Source: Candidatus Moranbacteria bacterium GW2011_GWF2_35_54 (GTDB lineage Bacteria; Patescibacteriota; Minisyncoccia; Moranbacterales; UBA9337). From it: a stretch of 41,939 nt of DNA. Below are positions 7,671 to 16,704 of this stretch, one piece after another. The notes below the pieces were generated by a model. That model was given only the letters and a program-made list of their open reading frames with translations. It searched no databases and was not told the DNA's origin. Within the stretch, counting starts at the first letter, position 1, and each line of letters opens with the position of its first letter. A program made the translations under genes and the position numbers. The stretch is from NCBI GenBank assembly GCA_000990945.1, contig LBQR01000029.1, forward strand, positions 1-41,939. The letters run 5' to 3'.

Positions 7671-8918
7671 ATGAATATATTAATTCCCATAAAAATATCT
7701 TTCAAAAATCTAATGGCGGCTAAATTCCGTTCTTTTTTAACTATCTTGGGAATTATTATCGGAGTGGCTTCGGTAATTATTATTTTTGCTGTGGGACAAA
7801 GCGCTCAAGAATTAATCCTGGATCAAATCAGAGGAGTGGGTTCAAATTTAGTGGGAGTTTTACCGGGAGCTTCGGATGAAAAAGGTCCGCCAGCTTCAGC
7901 TATGGGAATAGTTATCACTACTTTAAAATATGATGATTTTCTGGAGCTTAAAAAACCCAAAAATGTAACCGGAGTAGTGGCGGGGGCAGGCTATGTGATG
8001 GGGACGGCTACGATAGAAAATGATGGAACTGAGTTAGGCATGTCTTTTACCGGAACTACATCGCAGTACCCCGAGGTAGAAAGTACGGGTATGAAAAGCG
8101 GAAGATTTTTCATTGAAGAAGAAGAAACTAATTTATCCAGAGTGGCCGTTTTGGGAGTAACGGCAGCCAAAGATATTTTTGGAGATACTGATCCGATTGG
8201 AAGGAAGATAAAAATCAATGAGTATAAATTTACTGTAATTGGAGTTTTAAAAGAAAGAGCTTCGGCCGCTTTTGGAATCGCGAGTCAAGATGAAGCTGTT
8301 TTTGTTCCACTTTTTACCGCTCAGAAATTACTTTTGGGGATTAACCATCTGGCTTTCGCAAGATTAAAAATAGATACTATAGAAAATATTCCTATAGCCA
8401 AGGAAGATATGGCCACTGTTCTTAGAAATGAGCATGACATAGATGATCCGGATGATGATGACTTTTCAATTAGGGACCAAGCTTCAGCGGTGGAGATTGT
8501 GAGCACAATTACCAATGCGATGCGTTATTTTCTTTTGGCAGTAGGAACAATCTCTCTGATTGTGGGAGGGGTGGGCGTGATGAATGTGATGCTAATTGCA
8601 GTAAATCAAAGAATAAAAGAAGTGGGTCTGCGAAAAGCGGTGGGAGCTAAGAATATCGATGTGATGATTCAATTTCTACTCGAATCAGCGACAATTTCCT
8701 TTCTTGGGGGATTGATCGGTATAATTTTTGGAATAGCTGTTTCTTTTGGGGCATCTTTGGCGGTAAATGCAATGGGTTATGATTGGAAATTTATTATTTC
8801 GCCAAGCTCAATTGCAATTGCTGTGTCGGTTTCTATATTGATTGGAATAATTTTTGGACTCTATCCCGCCCGCAAAGCCTCGAAGATAAGTCCGATGGAA
8901 GCGCTTAGGTATGAATAA
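7671..8918 (+). CDS. MacB/FtsX-type ABC permease 1
   Basis: A 415-residue permease. One membrane helix near residues 19-43 (FLTILGIIIGVASVIIIFAVG) is followed by a large extracytoplasmic MacB domain (about 45-270), three C-terminal helices with the FtsX signature VGGVGVMNVMLIAV..RIKEVGLRKAVGAK, and the usual ending FGLYPARKASKISPMEALRYE. It pairs with the ATPase at 6633 and resembles the permease at 9075; the two may form a heterodimer or alternative exporters. Confidence 0.92.
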   Translation: MNILIPIKISFKNLMAAKFRSFLTILGIIIGVASVIIIFAVGQSAQELILDQIRGVGSNLVGVLPGASDEKGPPASAMGIVITTLKYDDFLELKKPKNVTGVVAGAGYVMGTATIENDGTELGMSFTGTTSQYPEVESTGMKSGRFFIEEEETNLSRVAVLGVTAAKDIFGDTDPIGRKIKINEYKFTVIGVLKERASAAFGIASQDEAVFVPLFTAQKLLLGINHLAFARLKIDTIENIPIAKEDMATVLRNEHDIDDPDDDDFSIRDQASAVEIVSTITNAMRYFLLAVGTISLIVGGVGVMNVMLIAVNQRIKEVGLRKAVGAKNIDVMIQFLLESATISFLGGLIGIIFGIAVSFGASLAVNAMGYDWKFIISPSSIAIAVSVSILIGIIFGLYPARKASKISPMEALRYE

Positions 8919-8921
8919 TTA

Positions 8922-9070
8922 TGTAGTTTATAAAGTTTGTAAGGTTATAAAGTTTATAAAGTGGGGAAATGAATTAAGAATTATGAATTAAGAATTAAGA
9001 GTGAAAATTATACTTAAAAATATGAGTTTTTATCATAATTCATGATACTTACTTCTTAATTCGAGTTATA
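8922..9070. repeat. Short-word repeats between the permeases
   Basis: Words of the TTTATAAAG type (8929-8962) are followed by an inverted pair built from GAATTAAGAATTATG (8970-9000) and its complement (9030-9062), which could form a long AT-rich hairpin. The same two word types recur at 15644-15674 and 16671-16702. Confidence 0.5.
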
Positions 9071-9074
9071 TTTT

Positions 9075-10352
9075 ATGAGTAAATTTATAATTTCAATCAA
9101 ACTCGCTTTGCGAAATTTGTATAGCAGTAAAGTGCGAACCGCTTTATCGCTTTTGGGCATTGTAATCGGAGTAACTTCGGTGATTTTGATTTTAGCTTTG
9201 GGAAATGGCTTGAGAAATTTTATTACTGATCAAGTGGAAAGTTTCGGAACTGATATCGTGCAGATAGAAGTTAAAGTTCCCAAAACTTCCCATGTTTCTT
9301 CAGAAAATGTAGGGGCTATGGCGGGAGGAACTCAAATTACTACGCTGAAGATGGAGGATGTGGAGGAGGTGGCTAAATTGTCTAATCTGGGTAATTGGTA
9401 TGCTGGAATTTTGGGCCAGCAAATCGTCAGTCGAGAGGATGAAAATGAACAAACTTATATTTTTGGAGTAACCAGCGGAATGATGGAGGCGGATAGTGGA
9501 GCAGAATTGGAAAAAGGAACATTTTTTACCCAGGAGGATGATCGTGATCTAAAGCAGATGGCGATTTTGGGGAGTAAGACTAAAGAATTATTTTTTCCCA
9601 ATGAAGAGGCGGTAGGACAAAGTATTAAAATTGGAAAAAATAAATATAAAGTTATTGGCGTAATGAAAGAACGCAGTTCAAGCGGAGGATTTGATTTTAA
9701 TAAAATTGTCTATATTCCAGTTAAAACTCTACAGAAAAAGATAATGGGAATTGAGCATGTTCAATTTGCTATCTTTAAAATAAAAAATATGGAGATTGTT
9801 GATCAGACCATGGAAGAAATGCGTTCTATCATGCGGGATGAACATGATATAGAATATGATAATGAAAAAGATAAAAAAGAAGGCATAGATGATGATTTTG
9901 CGATAATGTCTATAGCTGAAGCTAAGGAAATCTTGGATAAAGTTTTTAATATTATCGATGCCTTGCTTTTGGCTTTGGTTTCTGTTTCTTTGATAGTGGG
10001 AGGAGTGGGAATAATGAACGTGATGTATGTGGCAGTTACAGAACGAACTCAAGAAATTGGGCTCAGAAAAGCCGTGGGGGCCAGAAATAGAGATGTTCTT
10101 TGGCAATTTATTTTTGAAGCAATATTTTTAACATTGCTAGGCGGAATTGTGGGGATAATTATGGGAGTATTATTTTCTGAACTAGCTACTTATATGATTA
10201 ATCAATATGGTTATAATATTATTTTTGGAGTAACTGGCAGATCAGTGCTGATAGCGGTTGGATTTTCTATGATCACAGGGGTTGTCTTCGGGTTTTATCC
10301 CGCCCGCAAAGCCTCCTTTATGACTCCTGCGGAAGCACTAAGAAAAGAATAG
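9075..10352 (+). CDS. MacB/FtsX-type ABC permease 2
   Basis: A 425-residue permease with the same plan as its neighbour: N-terminal helix (about 19-43), extracytoplasmic domain to about residue 285, then three helices with VGGVGIMNVMYVAVTERTQEIGLRKAVGAR and the ending YPARKASFMTPAEALRKE. The extracytoplasmic domain has an extra acidic stretch (DNEKDKKEGIDDDFAI). Similarity to the upstream permease points to an old tandem duplication followed by divergence. Confidence 0.92.
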   Translation: MSKFIISIKLALRNLYSSKVRTALSLLGIVIGVTSVILILALGNGLRNFITDQVESFGTDIVQIEVKVPKTSHVSSENVGAMAGGTQITTLKMEDVEEVAKLSNLGNWYAGILGQQIVSREDENEQTYIFGVTSGMMEADSGAELEKGTFFTQEDDRDLKQMAILGSKTKELFFPNEEAVGQSIKIGKNKYKVIGVMKERSSSGGFDFNKIVYIPVKTLQKKIMGIEHVQFAIFKIKNMEIVDQTMEEMRSIMRDEHDIEYDNEKDKKEGIDDDFAIMSIAEAKEILDKVFNIIDALLLALVSVSLIVGGVGIMNVMYVAVTERTQEIGLRKAVGARNRDVLWQFIFEAIFLTLLGGIVGIIMGVLFSELATYMINQYGYNIIFGVTGRSVLIAVGFSMITGVVFGFYPARKASFMTPAEALRKE

Positions 10353-10540
10353 TATAAATTGTTCTTATGCTTTAATGCTAATATGTTAAAATGCTAATCC
10401 GCCAGCTGGCGGAGCTAACATGATTTCCCTTGCACTCAAATTCTTTTATGGTATAATAAATTAAATTAAAAAACTTAAACAAAATAAAAAAACCAGTTAA
10501 ATGAAGTATGGGTGGCCATAATTTAACAGGACAATCGAAT

Positions 10541-10819
10541 ATGCAAAATAAAAAAGTCATAGTGATAGTCGCTTTGTTTATTACTGTTTTTGCGTTAGCT
10601 TATTTATTATTGGTAGGTAGGTTATTCAAAGGAAATGACGCAATTAAAGAAATTAAGAAAGAAGATATAGTGAAATTGGATCTATCTAAATTGAAATGTG
10701 ATTTTGCCTCAGATCAGGAAGCTTATAATGACGCTAGTAAAAACAATAATCTGGATGCTTGTAGTTGCATAAAAGATGAGAAGACCAAGGAAATGTGTAT
10801 CGTTTCACTAGGGCTTTAA
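10541..10819 (+). pseudogene. N-terminal part of a membrane-anchored TPR protein, frame broken
   Basis: From the ATG at 10541 this frame encodes one membrane helix (KKVIVIVALFITVFALAYLLLV) and an outside domain with several cysteines (LKCDFASDQEA, DACSCIKDEKTKEMC). It stops at 10819, while the next frame, open from 10795, continues with similar cysteine-bearing text (ELCTDIKVSVHKDACYAVV). The overlap is 25 bases. I read the two as one gene split by a one-base shift near 10796-10815, either a mutation or a sequence error. Confidence 0.6.
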
Positions 10820-11922
10820 CATATTTAGATGAAGAATTGTGTACTGATATAAAAGTTTCAGTACATAAAGATGCTTGTTATGCCGTGGTAAAAGATAGCA
10901 TCAAACAGTTGGAAACAAAAAATCCGCAACATTTAGCTGATATTTACGCACTTTCACACAATGAGAAGGCCATTGCTAGCTTAGAGCAAATTACTCAAAA
11001 AAACTCAGCCACTGTGGATAATTATATATCTTTAGCATTGGCTTACGCTGAGAAAGGTTTGAAAGAGCAAGGACAAGGAAGAGATCAATCTCAATATGTA
11101 CTCAAAGCTTTTGGTTCTATCGATAAAGCCAAGGAACTTGATAAAAATAAATCAGAGATTTATCGCGTAGAGGCTTATGTCAATGAAATAAAGCCAGATT
11201 ATAAAAAAGCTCAATCTTTATATAGTCAAGCAATTGAAATGGACTCAAATAATATTCTAGCTTATGCTGGTCGGGGACACGTCAAAAGAATGTTAGCTGT
11301 ATTAGATGGGGCGGTAGAAGATTTTAAAAAAGCTGCTGATCTAGATATTAAAAGAGAACATCTTTATATTTATACTAATTTATGCAATCTGGAATACTCC
11401 AAAGGAGATGTAAGAGAGGCTACTAAAAATTGTAAAATTGTTACAGACAAAAAAGATGTCGATCCTGTTTTTCAATCAGAAGCTTATCAAATTATGGCAG
11501 ATATCTTTATGAAAAATGGTGATAGCAATCAGTCCAGGGCTAGTTTGCTAAAAGCTAAAACATTAACACCTATTGACCCGAATATTTTTATTACATTTTC
11601 TAAGTTAAATATTTTCGAAGGGAATTATCAAGAGGCAGAGGTAAATGCCCGAAAGGCAATGGAATTATCTCCAGCCAAGGCGTCTGCGCAATTAGCTCTT
11701 TCTTATGCTTTATACATGGAAAATAAGTTCGATGATTCAATAGTGGCTGCCTTAGCAGGCATTTCTCTGGTTGACAAAGATGTATCTTTACTTAATCCTT
11801 CTAAGCTCATTATGCTAAAGTCTTTGAATAGTTCAATCGCGAATTGTTATCGAGAAATGGGGAATAGTGAAAAACAAAGTGAATATGAGAAAAAAGCGCA
11901 AGAGTTTTCTAATAATAAATAA
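10795..11922 (+). CDS. TPR-repeat protein (C-terminal part of the split gene)
   Basis: A 375-codon frame of helical repeats. Typical TPR units are visible, such as AQSLYSQAIEMDSNNILAYA and LDGAVEDFKKAADLDIKREH, then QEAEVNARKAMELSPAKASA near the C-terminus, for roughly five to six repeats. It is probably a protein-protein interaction scaffold outside the membrane, anchored by the helix encoded in the preceding frame. The ATG at 10795 has AAGGA only two bases upstream, too close for good initiation, which again suggests a broken gene rather than two genes. The secreted cysteine-rich protein follows 11 bases later. Confidence 0.75.
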   Translation: MYRFTRALTYLDEELCTDIKVSVHKDACYAVVKDSIKQLETKNPQHLADIYALSHNEKAIASLEQITQKNSATVDNYISLALAYAEKGLKEQGQGRDQSQYVLKAFGSIDKAKELDKNKSEIYRVEAYVNEIKPDYKKAQSLYSQAIEMDSNNILAYAGRGHVKRMLAVLDGAVEDFKKAADLDIKREHLYIYTNLCNLEYSKGDVREATKNCKIVTDKKDVDPVFQSEAYQIMADIFMKNGDSNQSRASLLKAKTLTPIDPNIFITFSKLNIFEGNYQEAEVNARKAMELSPAKASAQLALSYALYMENKFDDSIVAALAGISLVDKDVSLLNPSKLIMLKSLNSSIANCYREMGNSEKQSEYEKKAQEFSNNK

Positions 11923-11933
11923 TTTTAAAATAT

Positions 11934-12926
11934 ATGAAAAAAATATTCTTATTGGGGTTCTTTAGTCTTATATTTATTTGGACACCTCTTGATTTAAAAG
12001 CAGCAACCTGTCCAGGGAACGTTACCCCTTCTTTGGGAATGCTAGATCCGGCTTGTTGGAAATCAACTTGGGTTGTAGATTCGGCAACTGTTAATTGTAC
12101 TTGGACAAAAATTGGTGAAGAAAAGATATGTGTTCCGTGTGATTCTTTCGGTTGCGATTGGTCTAGCTCATATACGACCACTGGCGATTGTGGATCGGAT
12201 AATCATTATGCGGACAACGTTTTTCTTCAAGATGAATGCGGACATAGCGCTACCTGGTGTACCAATGTAGGCGCACCGGCTACTTTTACAAAAACTGTAG
12301 ACACCAGCCATTGGGATAACACTTGCTATTACACAACACCTGCCACTTGGAGCGCTCCAGATGCAACTGGGAAAAGATTAGCTACGTCAGTTAATCAATT
12401 AAGCACCCCTGGCTCTGGATGTACCAATGCTTCAAATATTATTTATGTTAATGCTGAACCAAATTTAGAAATAAACGGATCAGGTTCCGCTATCACAGTT
12501 AATAAATCTAACCCAATTGACATAACATGGTCTTCTAATTATGCTACTTATTGTAATGTGCCTGCTTCTAATACGGGCGTGAATTGGTCTGATCCAATAG
12601 CTACCAACGGTTCTCAGCTTAATAGCGATATTTCAATGGCACCTAAGCCAGCTAGCGAAGGAGCTTCACCTATTACTTTAAATTATGCAATGGCTTGTAC
12701 TAATCCTGGGCTAGTTAATATTTTAGATACAGTCCCGGTAACAATTATTTGTACTCCATATTCAGATTCTGCTTGGAGTGATTGTAGCAATCAATGTGGA
12801 ACAACTGGAGACCAGACAAAATTAACTCGCTATGCTAACTGTTATGAAAAGATTGAACATCAGGCTTGCAATAGGATTGCTTGTCCAGTAAGTAGCGAAT
12901 GGAGTTTAGAAAAAACTTTTAAATAG
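11934..12926 (+). CDS. Secreted cysteine-rich protein with thrombospondin-1-like C-terminus
   Basis: A 330-residue exported protein. The signal peptide is clear (KKIFLLGFFSLIFIWTPLDLKAA, cut near residue 24). The mature part has about 20 cysteines and little charge. The C-terminal 50 residues contain WSDCSNQCGTTGDQ, a spaced Arg-x-x-x-Cys, then QACNRIACP, matching the W-x-x-C-S-x-x-C-G ... R ... C ... C-N ... CP pattern of thrombospondin type 1 repeats. It is co-oriented with the TPR gene and followed by a strong terminator. A surface or adhesion role is inference. Confidence 0.75.
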   Translation: MKKIFLLGFFSLIFIWTPLDLKAATCPGNVTPSLGMLDPACWKSTWVVDSATVNCTWTKIGEEKICVPCDSFGCDWSSSYTTTGDCGSDNHYADNVFLQDECGHSATWCTNVGAPATFTKTVDTSHWDNTCYYTTPATWSAPDATGKRLATSVNQLSTPGSGCTNASNIIYVNAEPNLEINGSGSAITVNKSNPIDITWSSNYATYCNVPASNTGVNWSDPIATNGSQLNSDISMAPKPASEGASPITLNYAMACTNPGLVNILDTVPVTIICTPYSDSAWSDCSNQCGTTGDQTKLTRYANCYEKIEHQACNRIACPVSSEWSLEKTFK

Positions 12927-12937
12927 AACAAAATAAA

Positions 12938-12977
12938 AACAACCCCGTCGTTCGCGAACGACGGGGTTGTTTTTTAT
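12938..12977 (+). terminator. Strong rho-independent terminator
   Basis: A 17-bp perfect stem (arms start AACAACCCCGTCGTTCG) with no spare loop bases, followed by T. It closes the unit that ends with the secreted protein gene. Confidence 0.9.
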
Positions 12978-12978
12978 A

Positions 12979-13006
12979 TTGATTTTTCGCGTAATTAGTG
13001 TAGAAT
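12979..13006 (+). promoter_or_regulatory. Promoter of the membrane protein gene at 13041
   Basis: TTGATT (12979-12984) and TAGAAT (13001-13006) are 16 bases apart. The gene also has a good AAGGAG ribosome-binding site. Confidence 0.5.
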
Positions 13007-13040
13007 TTAGTATGTAAGCAGTTCAATTAAGGAGCCATAT

Positions 13041-13667
13041 ATGGATAAATTTGAATCTATACAATACAGAGTGTCAGTAGCTCTTAAAATTATGATAGGC
13101 CTTTTGGTTTTAATTAGTGCTTTTCGGCAAGAGCTCTTTTTAACATCAGCTTCTCTAGTAGTTTTGTTTTTTTCATTTCTCCCTACGATTGTGAGTAAAA
13201 ATTATCGCATCAGGCTGCCGATTGAGATTGATTTTGTGGTAACGCTTTTGCTTTATTTACATTTCTTTTTGGGCGAGTATAACCATTTTTATGTAAAAAT
13301 TTCCTGGTGGGATATTTTTATGCATTTTGGAAATAGCGTAATTCTTGGATTTTTGGGATTCATCTTGGCTTATTCGCTACTTCTTACTAGCAAAATGGCC
13401 ACTAAACCAATTTTGGCTTCACTTTTTGCACTTTCTTTTTCGGTTTTTATCGGAGTAGTCTGGGAGATATTTGAATTTTTTATGGATTATTTTTTCGGCT
13501 TTACGATGCAAAAAAGCGGGATAATGGATACTATGACGGATTTAATGATGGATGTGATAGGCGCGATGACGGTTAGTTTGGCGGGCTTTTTTTATATGAA
13601 AAAGAAAAAAGATGGAATTTTTAACAGATTAATAAAAAAATTTTTACAGCATAAGTATAAGGATTAA
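13041..13667 (+). CDS. Integral membrane protein, weakly DUF2238/YjdF-like
   Basis: A 208-residue protein with about six membrane helices. The segments SWWDIFMHFGNSVILGFLGF, GVVWEIFEFFMDYFFGF and SGIMDTMTDLMMDVIGAMTV have the layout of the YjdF/DUF2238 membrane family, whose function is not known; the assignment is from memory of that pattern. It has its own promoter and an AAGGAG ribosome-binding site, unlike the conserved genes around it. A family C repeat follows. Confidence 0.6.
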   Translation: MDKFESIQYRVSVALKIMIGLLVLISAFRQELFLTSASLVVLFFSFLPTIVSKNYRIRLPIEIDFVVTLLLYLHFFLGEYNHFYVKISWWDIFMHFGNSVILGFLGFILAYSLLLTSKMATKPILASLFALSFSVFIGVVWEIFEFFMDYFFGFTMQKSGIMDTMTDLMMDVIGAMTVSLAGFFYMKKKKDGIFNRLIKKFLQHKYKD

Positions 13668-13710
13668 TCATTGCAGAGCATTGTTTATAATTTTCAAAAA
13701 TATTACGCAT

Positions 13711-13880
13711 TGTCATCCCAGAAAGTAAAATTTCTTAGCGACGTAAGGAGTGTTAGAAATTTACTTATGTGGGATCTCTGTTATACACAACAGCAAAATT
13801 CGAGATTCCGGATAGATGATTTTCTAAAAGCTCTCCGCTGGCTAGCGAATCGCTTAGAAAATCTATCTTCTGGAATGACA
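13711..13880. repeat. Family C MITE-like repeat, copy 2
   Basis: The inverted counterpart of 7419-7594. It begins TGTCATCCCAGAAAGT and ends TTCTGGAATGACA. The two copies share most bases but have small indels in the middle. They enclose 7595-13710 (both permeases, the TPR gene, the secreted protein and the membrane protein). Confidence 0.8.
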
Positions 13881-13914
13881 AAAAAATAACACTTTAAATT
13901 TTTACAATTGAATT

Positions 13915-15639
13915 ATGAAAGAAATTATAAAAAATGAAATTAAAGAAGTAATAAAAGAATTTATTTCCCAAAATGAAAATGGGCAGGATTTTAATTTTGA
14001 AGAATTAAATTTTGAGATAAATTTTTCTAAAGATGAAAAATTTGGAGAATTATCTTCTAATGTCGCTATGATTTTAGCGGGAAAATTAAAGATGAATCCT
14101 TTCGAACTGGCAAAACAAATTACAGAATTATTCGGAAATAGAAATATTGAGAATATCGAAAAAGTGGAAGCGGTGGCTCCAGGCTATATTAACTTTTATT
14201 TAGCCAAGAAGTATTTTAATGAGAAAATTGGAGATATTATAAAATTAGATAAAAAATGGGGAGAGACAAATGATCTAAATGGCAAGAAATATATTTTTGA
14301 GCATTCTTCTCCAAATTTATTTAAACCGTTCCATGTGGGACATTTGGTTAATAATTCAATCGGCGAATCACTGGTTCGAATTATAAAAAAATCTGGTGTA
14401 GAGAGCTTGACCACTCTTTCTTTTCCTTCAAATATTTCGCCAGGAATTGCAAAAACTGTTTGGGCCATCAAAGAAAAAAAATGGGAAAATGAAATGAACA
14501 TTAAAAAAATTGGAGAAGCGTATGCTTTCGGAAGCAAAGAATATAAAGAAAATGAAAAAGCTAAAGAGGAAATAAATATCATTAATAAAGTTCTTTATTT
14601 AAAAGAAGAATCAGTGGAATTGGAAATTTATAAAAAAGGACAGCAACTTTCCTTGGATTATTTCAAGGAAATAACGGAAAGATTGGGTTCAAAATTTGAC
14701 GATTTGATATTTGAATCAGAATCAGAAGAAGTGGGAAAAGAAATCGTAAAAGAAAATATTCCTAATATTTTTAGAGAGTCAGAAGGCGCGATAATTTTTC
14801 CCGGTTCAGAGCATGGACTATTTGATAATGTTTTTATTAACTCTCAGGGATTTGGAACATACCTAACTAAAGATATCGGACTTCTGAAAATTAAGTTTGA
14901 TAAATTTAGTTTTGACAAATCAATTACTATTACTGACGTAGAACAAAAAGAGCATTTTAAATTGGTTAAAAAAGCGGCTGAATTTATAAATAAAGAATGG
15001 TCGAATAAGAGCGAATATATCCAGCATGGCCGGCTTAATCTTTTGGGAATTAAAATTTCTTCTCGTTTGGGCAATGTACCGCTAGCGCAAGATTTGATTG
15101 AATCAGTAAAAAATATAATTTTAGAAAAAATAAAAGAGCAGGATTTTTCTAGCGATGAGAAGGAGGAAATAGCGGAAAAAGTGGCAGTGGGAGCGCTTAA
15201 GTATTCTATTTTAAAGTGCGGTGCCGGAAGAAATATTGTTTTTGATTTAGAAAAAGCTACGGCGTTTGAGGGCGATACCGGACCATATCTCCAATATGCA
15301 CTCGTTCGAACTAATTCGATTTTAAATAATGCCAAGGATTTAAAGATTGAAAATGAGGGAGAGTTAGGGGTGCGAAAAGGTGAAGTGCCAAATGTGGAAA
15401 AAATGATTTTAAAATTTCCAGTCGCTATTGGTAATTCTTTGCGGGATAATTCTCCCCATCATGTGGCCAATTATCTTTATAATCTCGCATCTGAATTTAG
15501 CTCTTTTTATGCGCAGACAAAAGTTTTAGACACCGCTAATCCTGATTTTAAAAATAATCTAGCTTTGGTAAAAGCGCTCCAGATAACCCTAAGAAACGGA
15601 TTGGAACTTTTGGGGATGGAAACTTTAGAGAGGATGTAG
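13915..15639 (+). CDS. argS: Arginyl-tRNA synthetase
   Basis: A 574-residue class I synthetase that charges tRNA-Arg. The N-terminal tRNA-binding domain ends in KVEAVAPGYINFYL, the HIGH motif reads HVGHL (about residue 140), the weak KMSKS equivalent is ISSRLGN, and the C-terminal anticodon-binding domain has FEGDTGPYLQYALVR and HHVANYLYNLASEFSSFY. The loop after HVGHL (SFPSNISPGIAKTVWAIKEK) differs from the E. coli type and resembles what I recall from Parcubacteria ArgS. No Shine-Dalgarno sequence; the start is preceded by AATT-rich DNA. Confidence 0.95.
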   Translation: MKEIIKNEIKEVIKEFISQNENGQDFNFEELNFEINFSKDEKFGELSSNVAMILAGKLKMNPFELAKQITELFGNRNIENIEKVEAVAPGYINFYLAKKYFNEKIGDIIKLDKKWGETNDLNGKKYIFEHSSPNLFKPFHVGHLVNNSIGESLVRIIKKSGVESLTTLSFPSNISPGIAKTVWAIKEKKWENEMNIKKIGEAYAFGSKEYKENEKAKEEINIINKVLYLKEESVELEIYKKGQQLSLDYFKEITERLGSKFDDLIFESESEEVGKEIVKENIPNIFRESEGAIIFPGSEHGLFDNVFINSQGFGTYLTKDIGLLKIKFDKFSFDKSITITDVEQKEHFKLVKKAAEFINKEWSNKSEYIQHGRLNLLGIKISSRLGNVPLAQDLIESVKNIILEKIKEQDFSSDEKEEIAEKVAVGALKYSILKCGAGRNIVFDLEKATAFEGDTGPYLQYALVRTNSILNNAKDLKIENEGELGVRKGEVPNVEKMILKFPVAIGNSLRDNSPHHVANYLYNLASEFSSFYAQTKVLDTANPDFKNNLALVKALQITLRNGLELLGMETLERM

Positions 15640-15710
15640 GGGGTAGTTTATAAGGTTTGTAAAGTTTATAAAGTGATAAAAATGCTATTTATAATTCATA
15701 TAATGGAGGT

Positions 15711-15889
15711 TGTCATTCCGACCGGATAAATTTATGTACTCATAAATTTAGGAGTGGAGGAATCTCAATTGTTGTACGGGGCAGGATTTAGTTTCAATTA
15801 TTAATGATTTGAGATCTCTCCATGCATAAATTTCCGAGTACCCCAGTTATTCAACGGGGCAGGCACAAATTTATTTAGTCGAGATGACA
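15711..15889. repeat. Family A repeat with a nested insertion
   Basis: Ends TGTCATTCCGACC and TCGAGATGACA. The left hairpin (15727-15750) has arms TAAATTTAT and ATAAATTTA around GTACTC. The right hairpin is broken straight after its GAGTAC (15836-15841) by about 24 bases with the words CCCAGTTATT and ACGGGGCAGG. This repeat, preceded by TTTATAAAG words, fills most of the 329-base argS-peptidase gap. Confidence 0.75.
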
Positions 15890-15968
15890 CACGTCAGATG
15901 TTCGTTCTAACGTTAAAATGTTAATCCGCCATCCGCCAACTGGTCGGAGGCGGAGCTAAAATGATTTT

Positions 15969-16574
15969 ATGACCAAATATATTTTAAATTCAGGTGGTGT
16001 AAAAAAATTTCCTCAAAAAGAGATTGATTTTGCAAAAGAGATGCTGGTTGATTTTAAAGTAGACGACGAGGTGAAAATTTTATATTGTTTTTTTGCTCAG
16101 CCAAGAGAAGTTTGGGAAGTAAAATATGAAAAATATAAAGAAAGATATATACAATTAATTGATTCAAGTTTTAAAATAAATTTTGAGCTAGCTTATCCAG
16201 AAAAATTTGAGGAGCAAATCAGATTAAGTAATATAATTTTTATTTTAGGCGGAGATGACCATCTTTTGAAATTTTGGTTAAGGCAATTTAATCTTCCTAA
16301 GATTTGGGATGGCAAAATAGTGGCTACAACTTCAGCTGGATCAGGCGCATTAGTAAATTCATTTTGGACATGTGATTGGCGAAAGAGTTTGGATGGGTTA
16401 AATATTTTACCAATTAAGTTCATCCCTCATTACAAGTCTGAAACTTATGGACTCGATGATCCGCGTGGTCCAATTGACTGGGAAAAAGCTTACCAAGAAA
16501 TTTCCGAATTCGGAGACAAAAATTTGCCAATTTACGCCCTGGGAGAAGGAGATTTCATTGTTTTTAATCAATAA
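15969..16574 (+). CDS. Peptidase S51 (dipeptidase E/cyanophycinase-like)
   Basis: A 201-residue class I glutamine amidotransferase-like serine hydrolase. Typical features are FILGGDDHLLKF near residue 93, the nucleophile elbow TTSAGSGAL (Ser near residue 122) and a histidine in PIKFIPHYKSE. The family cleaves Asp-containing dipeptides or cyanophycin; the substrate here is unknown. The ATG follows a GGCGGAG word that belongs to the CCGCC-GGCGG palindrome repeat, so it is not counted as a true ribosome-binding site. Confidence 0.8.
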   Translation: MTKYILNSGGVKKFPQKEIDFAKEMLVDFKVDDEVKILYCFFAQPREVWEVKYEKYKERYIQLIDSSFKINFELAYPEKFEEQIRLSNIIFILGGDDHLLKFWLRQFNLPKIWDGKIVATTSAGSGALVNSFWTCDWRKSLDGLNILPIKFIPHYKSETYGLDDPRGPIDWEKAYQEISEFGDKNLPIYALGEGDFIVFNQ

Positions 16575-16582
16575 GCGGATTG

Positions 16583-16640
16583 TTTGGATTTCTCCGCTTC
16601 TAAATTTATGAGTACATAAATTTATTCGGTCGAAATGACA
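16583..16640. repeat. Half copy of family A repeat
   Basis: GGATTTCTCC, then the hairpin 16601-16624 with arms TAAATTTAT and ATAAATTTA around GAGTAC, then GGTCGAAATGACA. Short words of the TTAATTCATAATTC type follow at 16671-16702. Confidence 0.7.
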
Positions 16641-16704
16641 TACGTGGGATGTCAGCACTATTTTTGGTATTTAATTCATAATTCATAATACTTAATTCAT
16701 TCTC

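Noticed and set aside
11098-11103. Further GTACTC/GAGTAC hexamers, e.g. in the TPR gene, the secreted protein gene and mreB
   Set aside because: These lie in coding DNA without complementary arms and are expected by chance, so they are not counted as marked hairpins.
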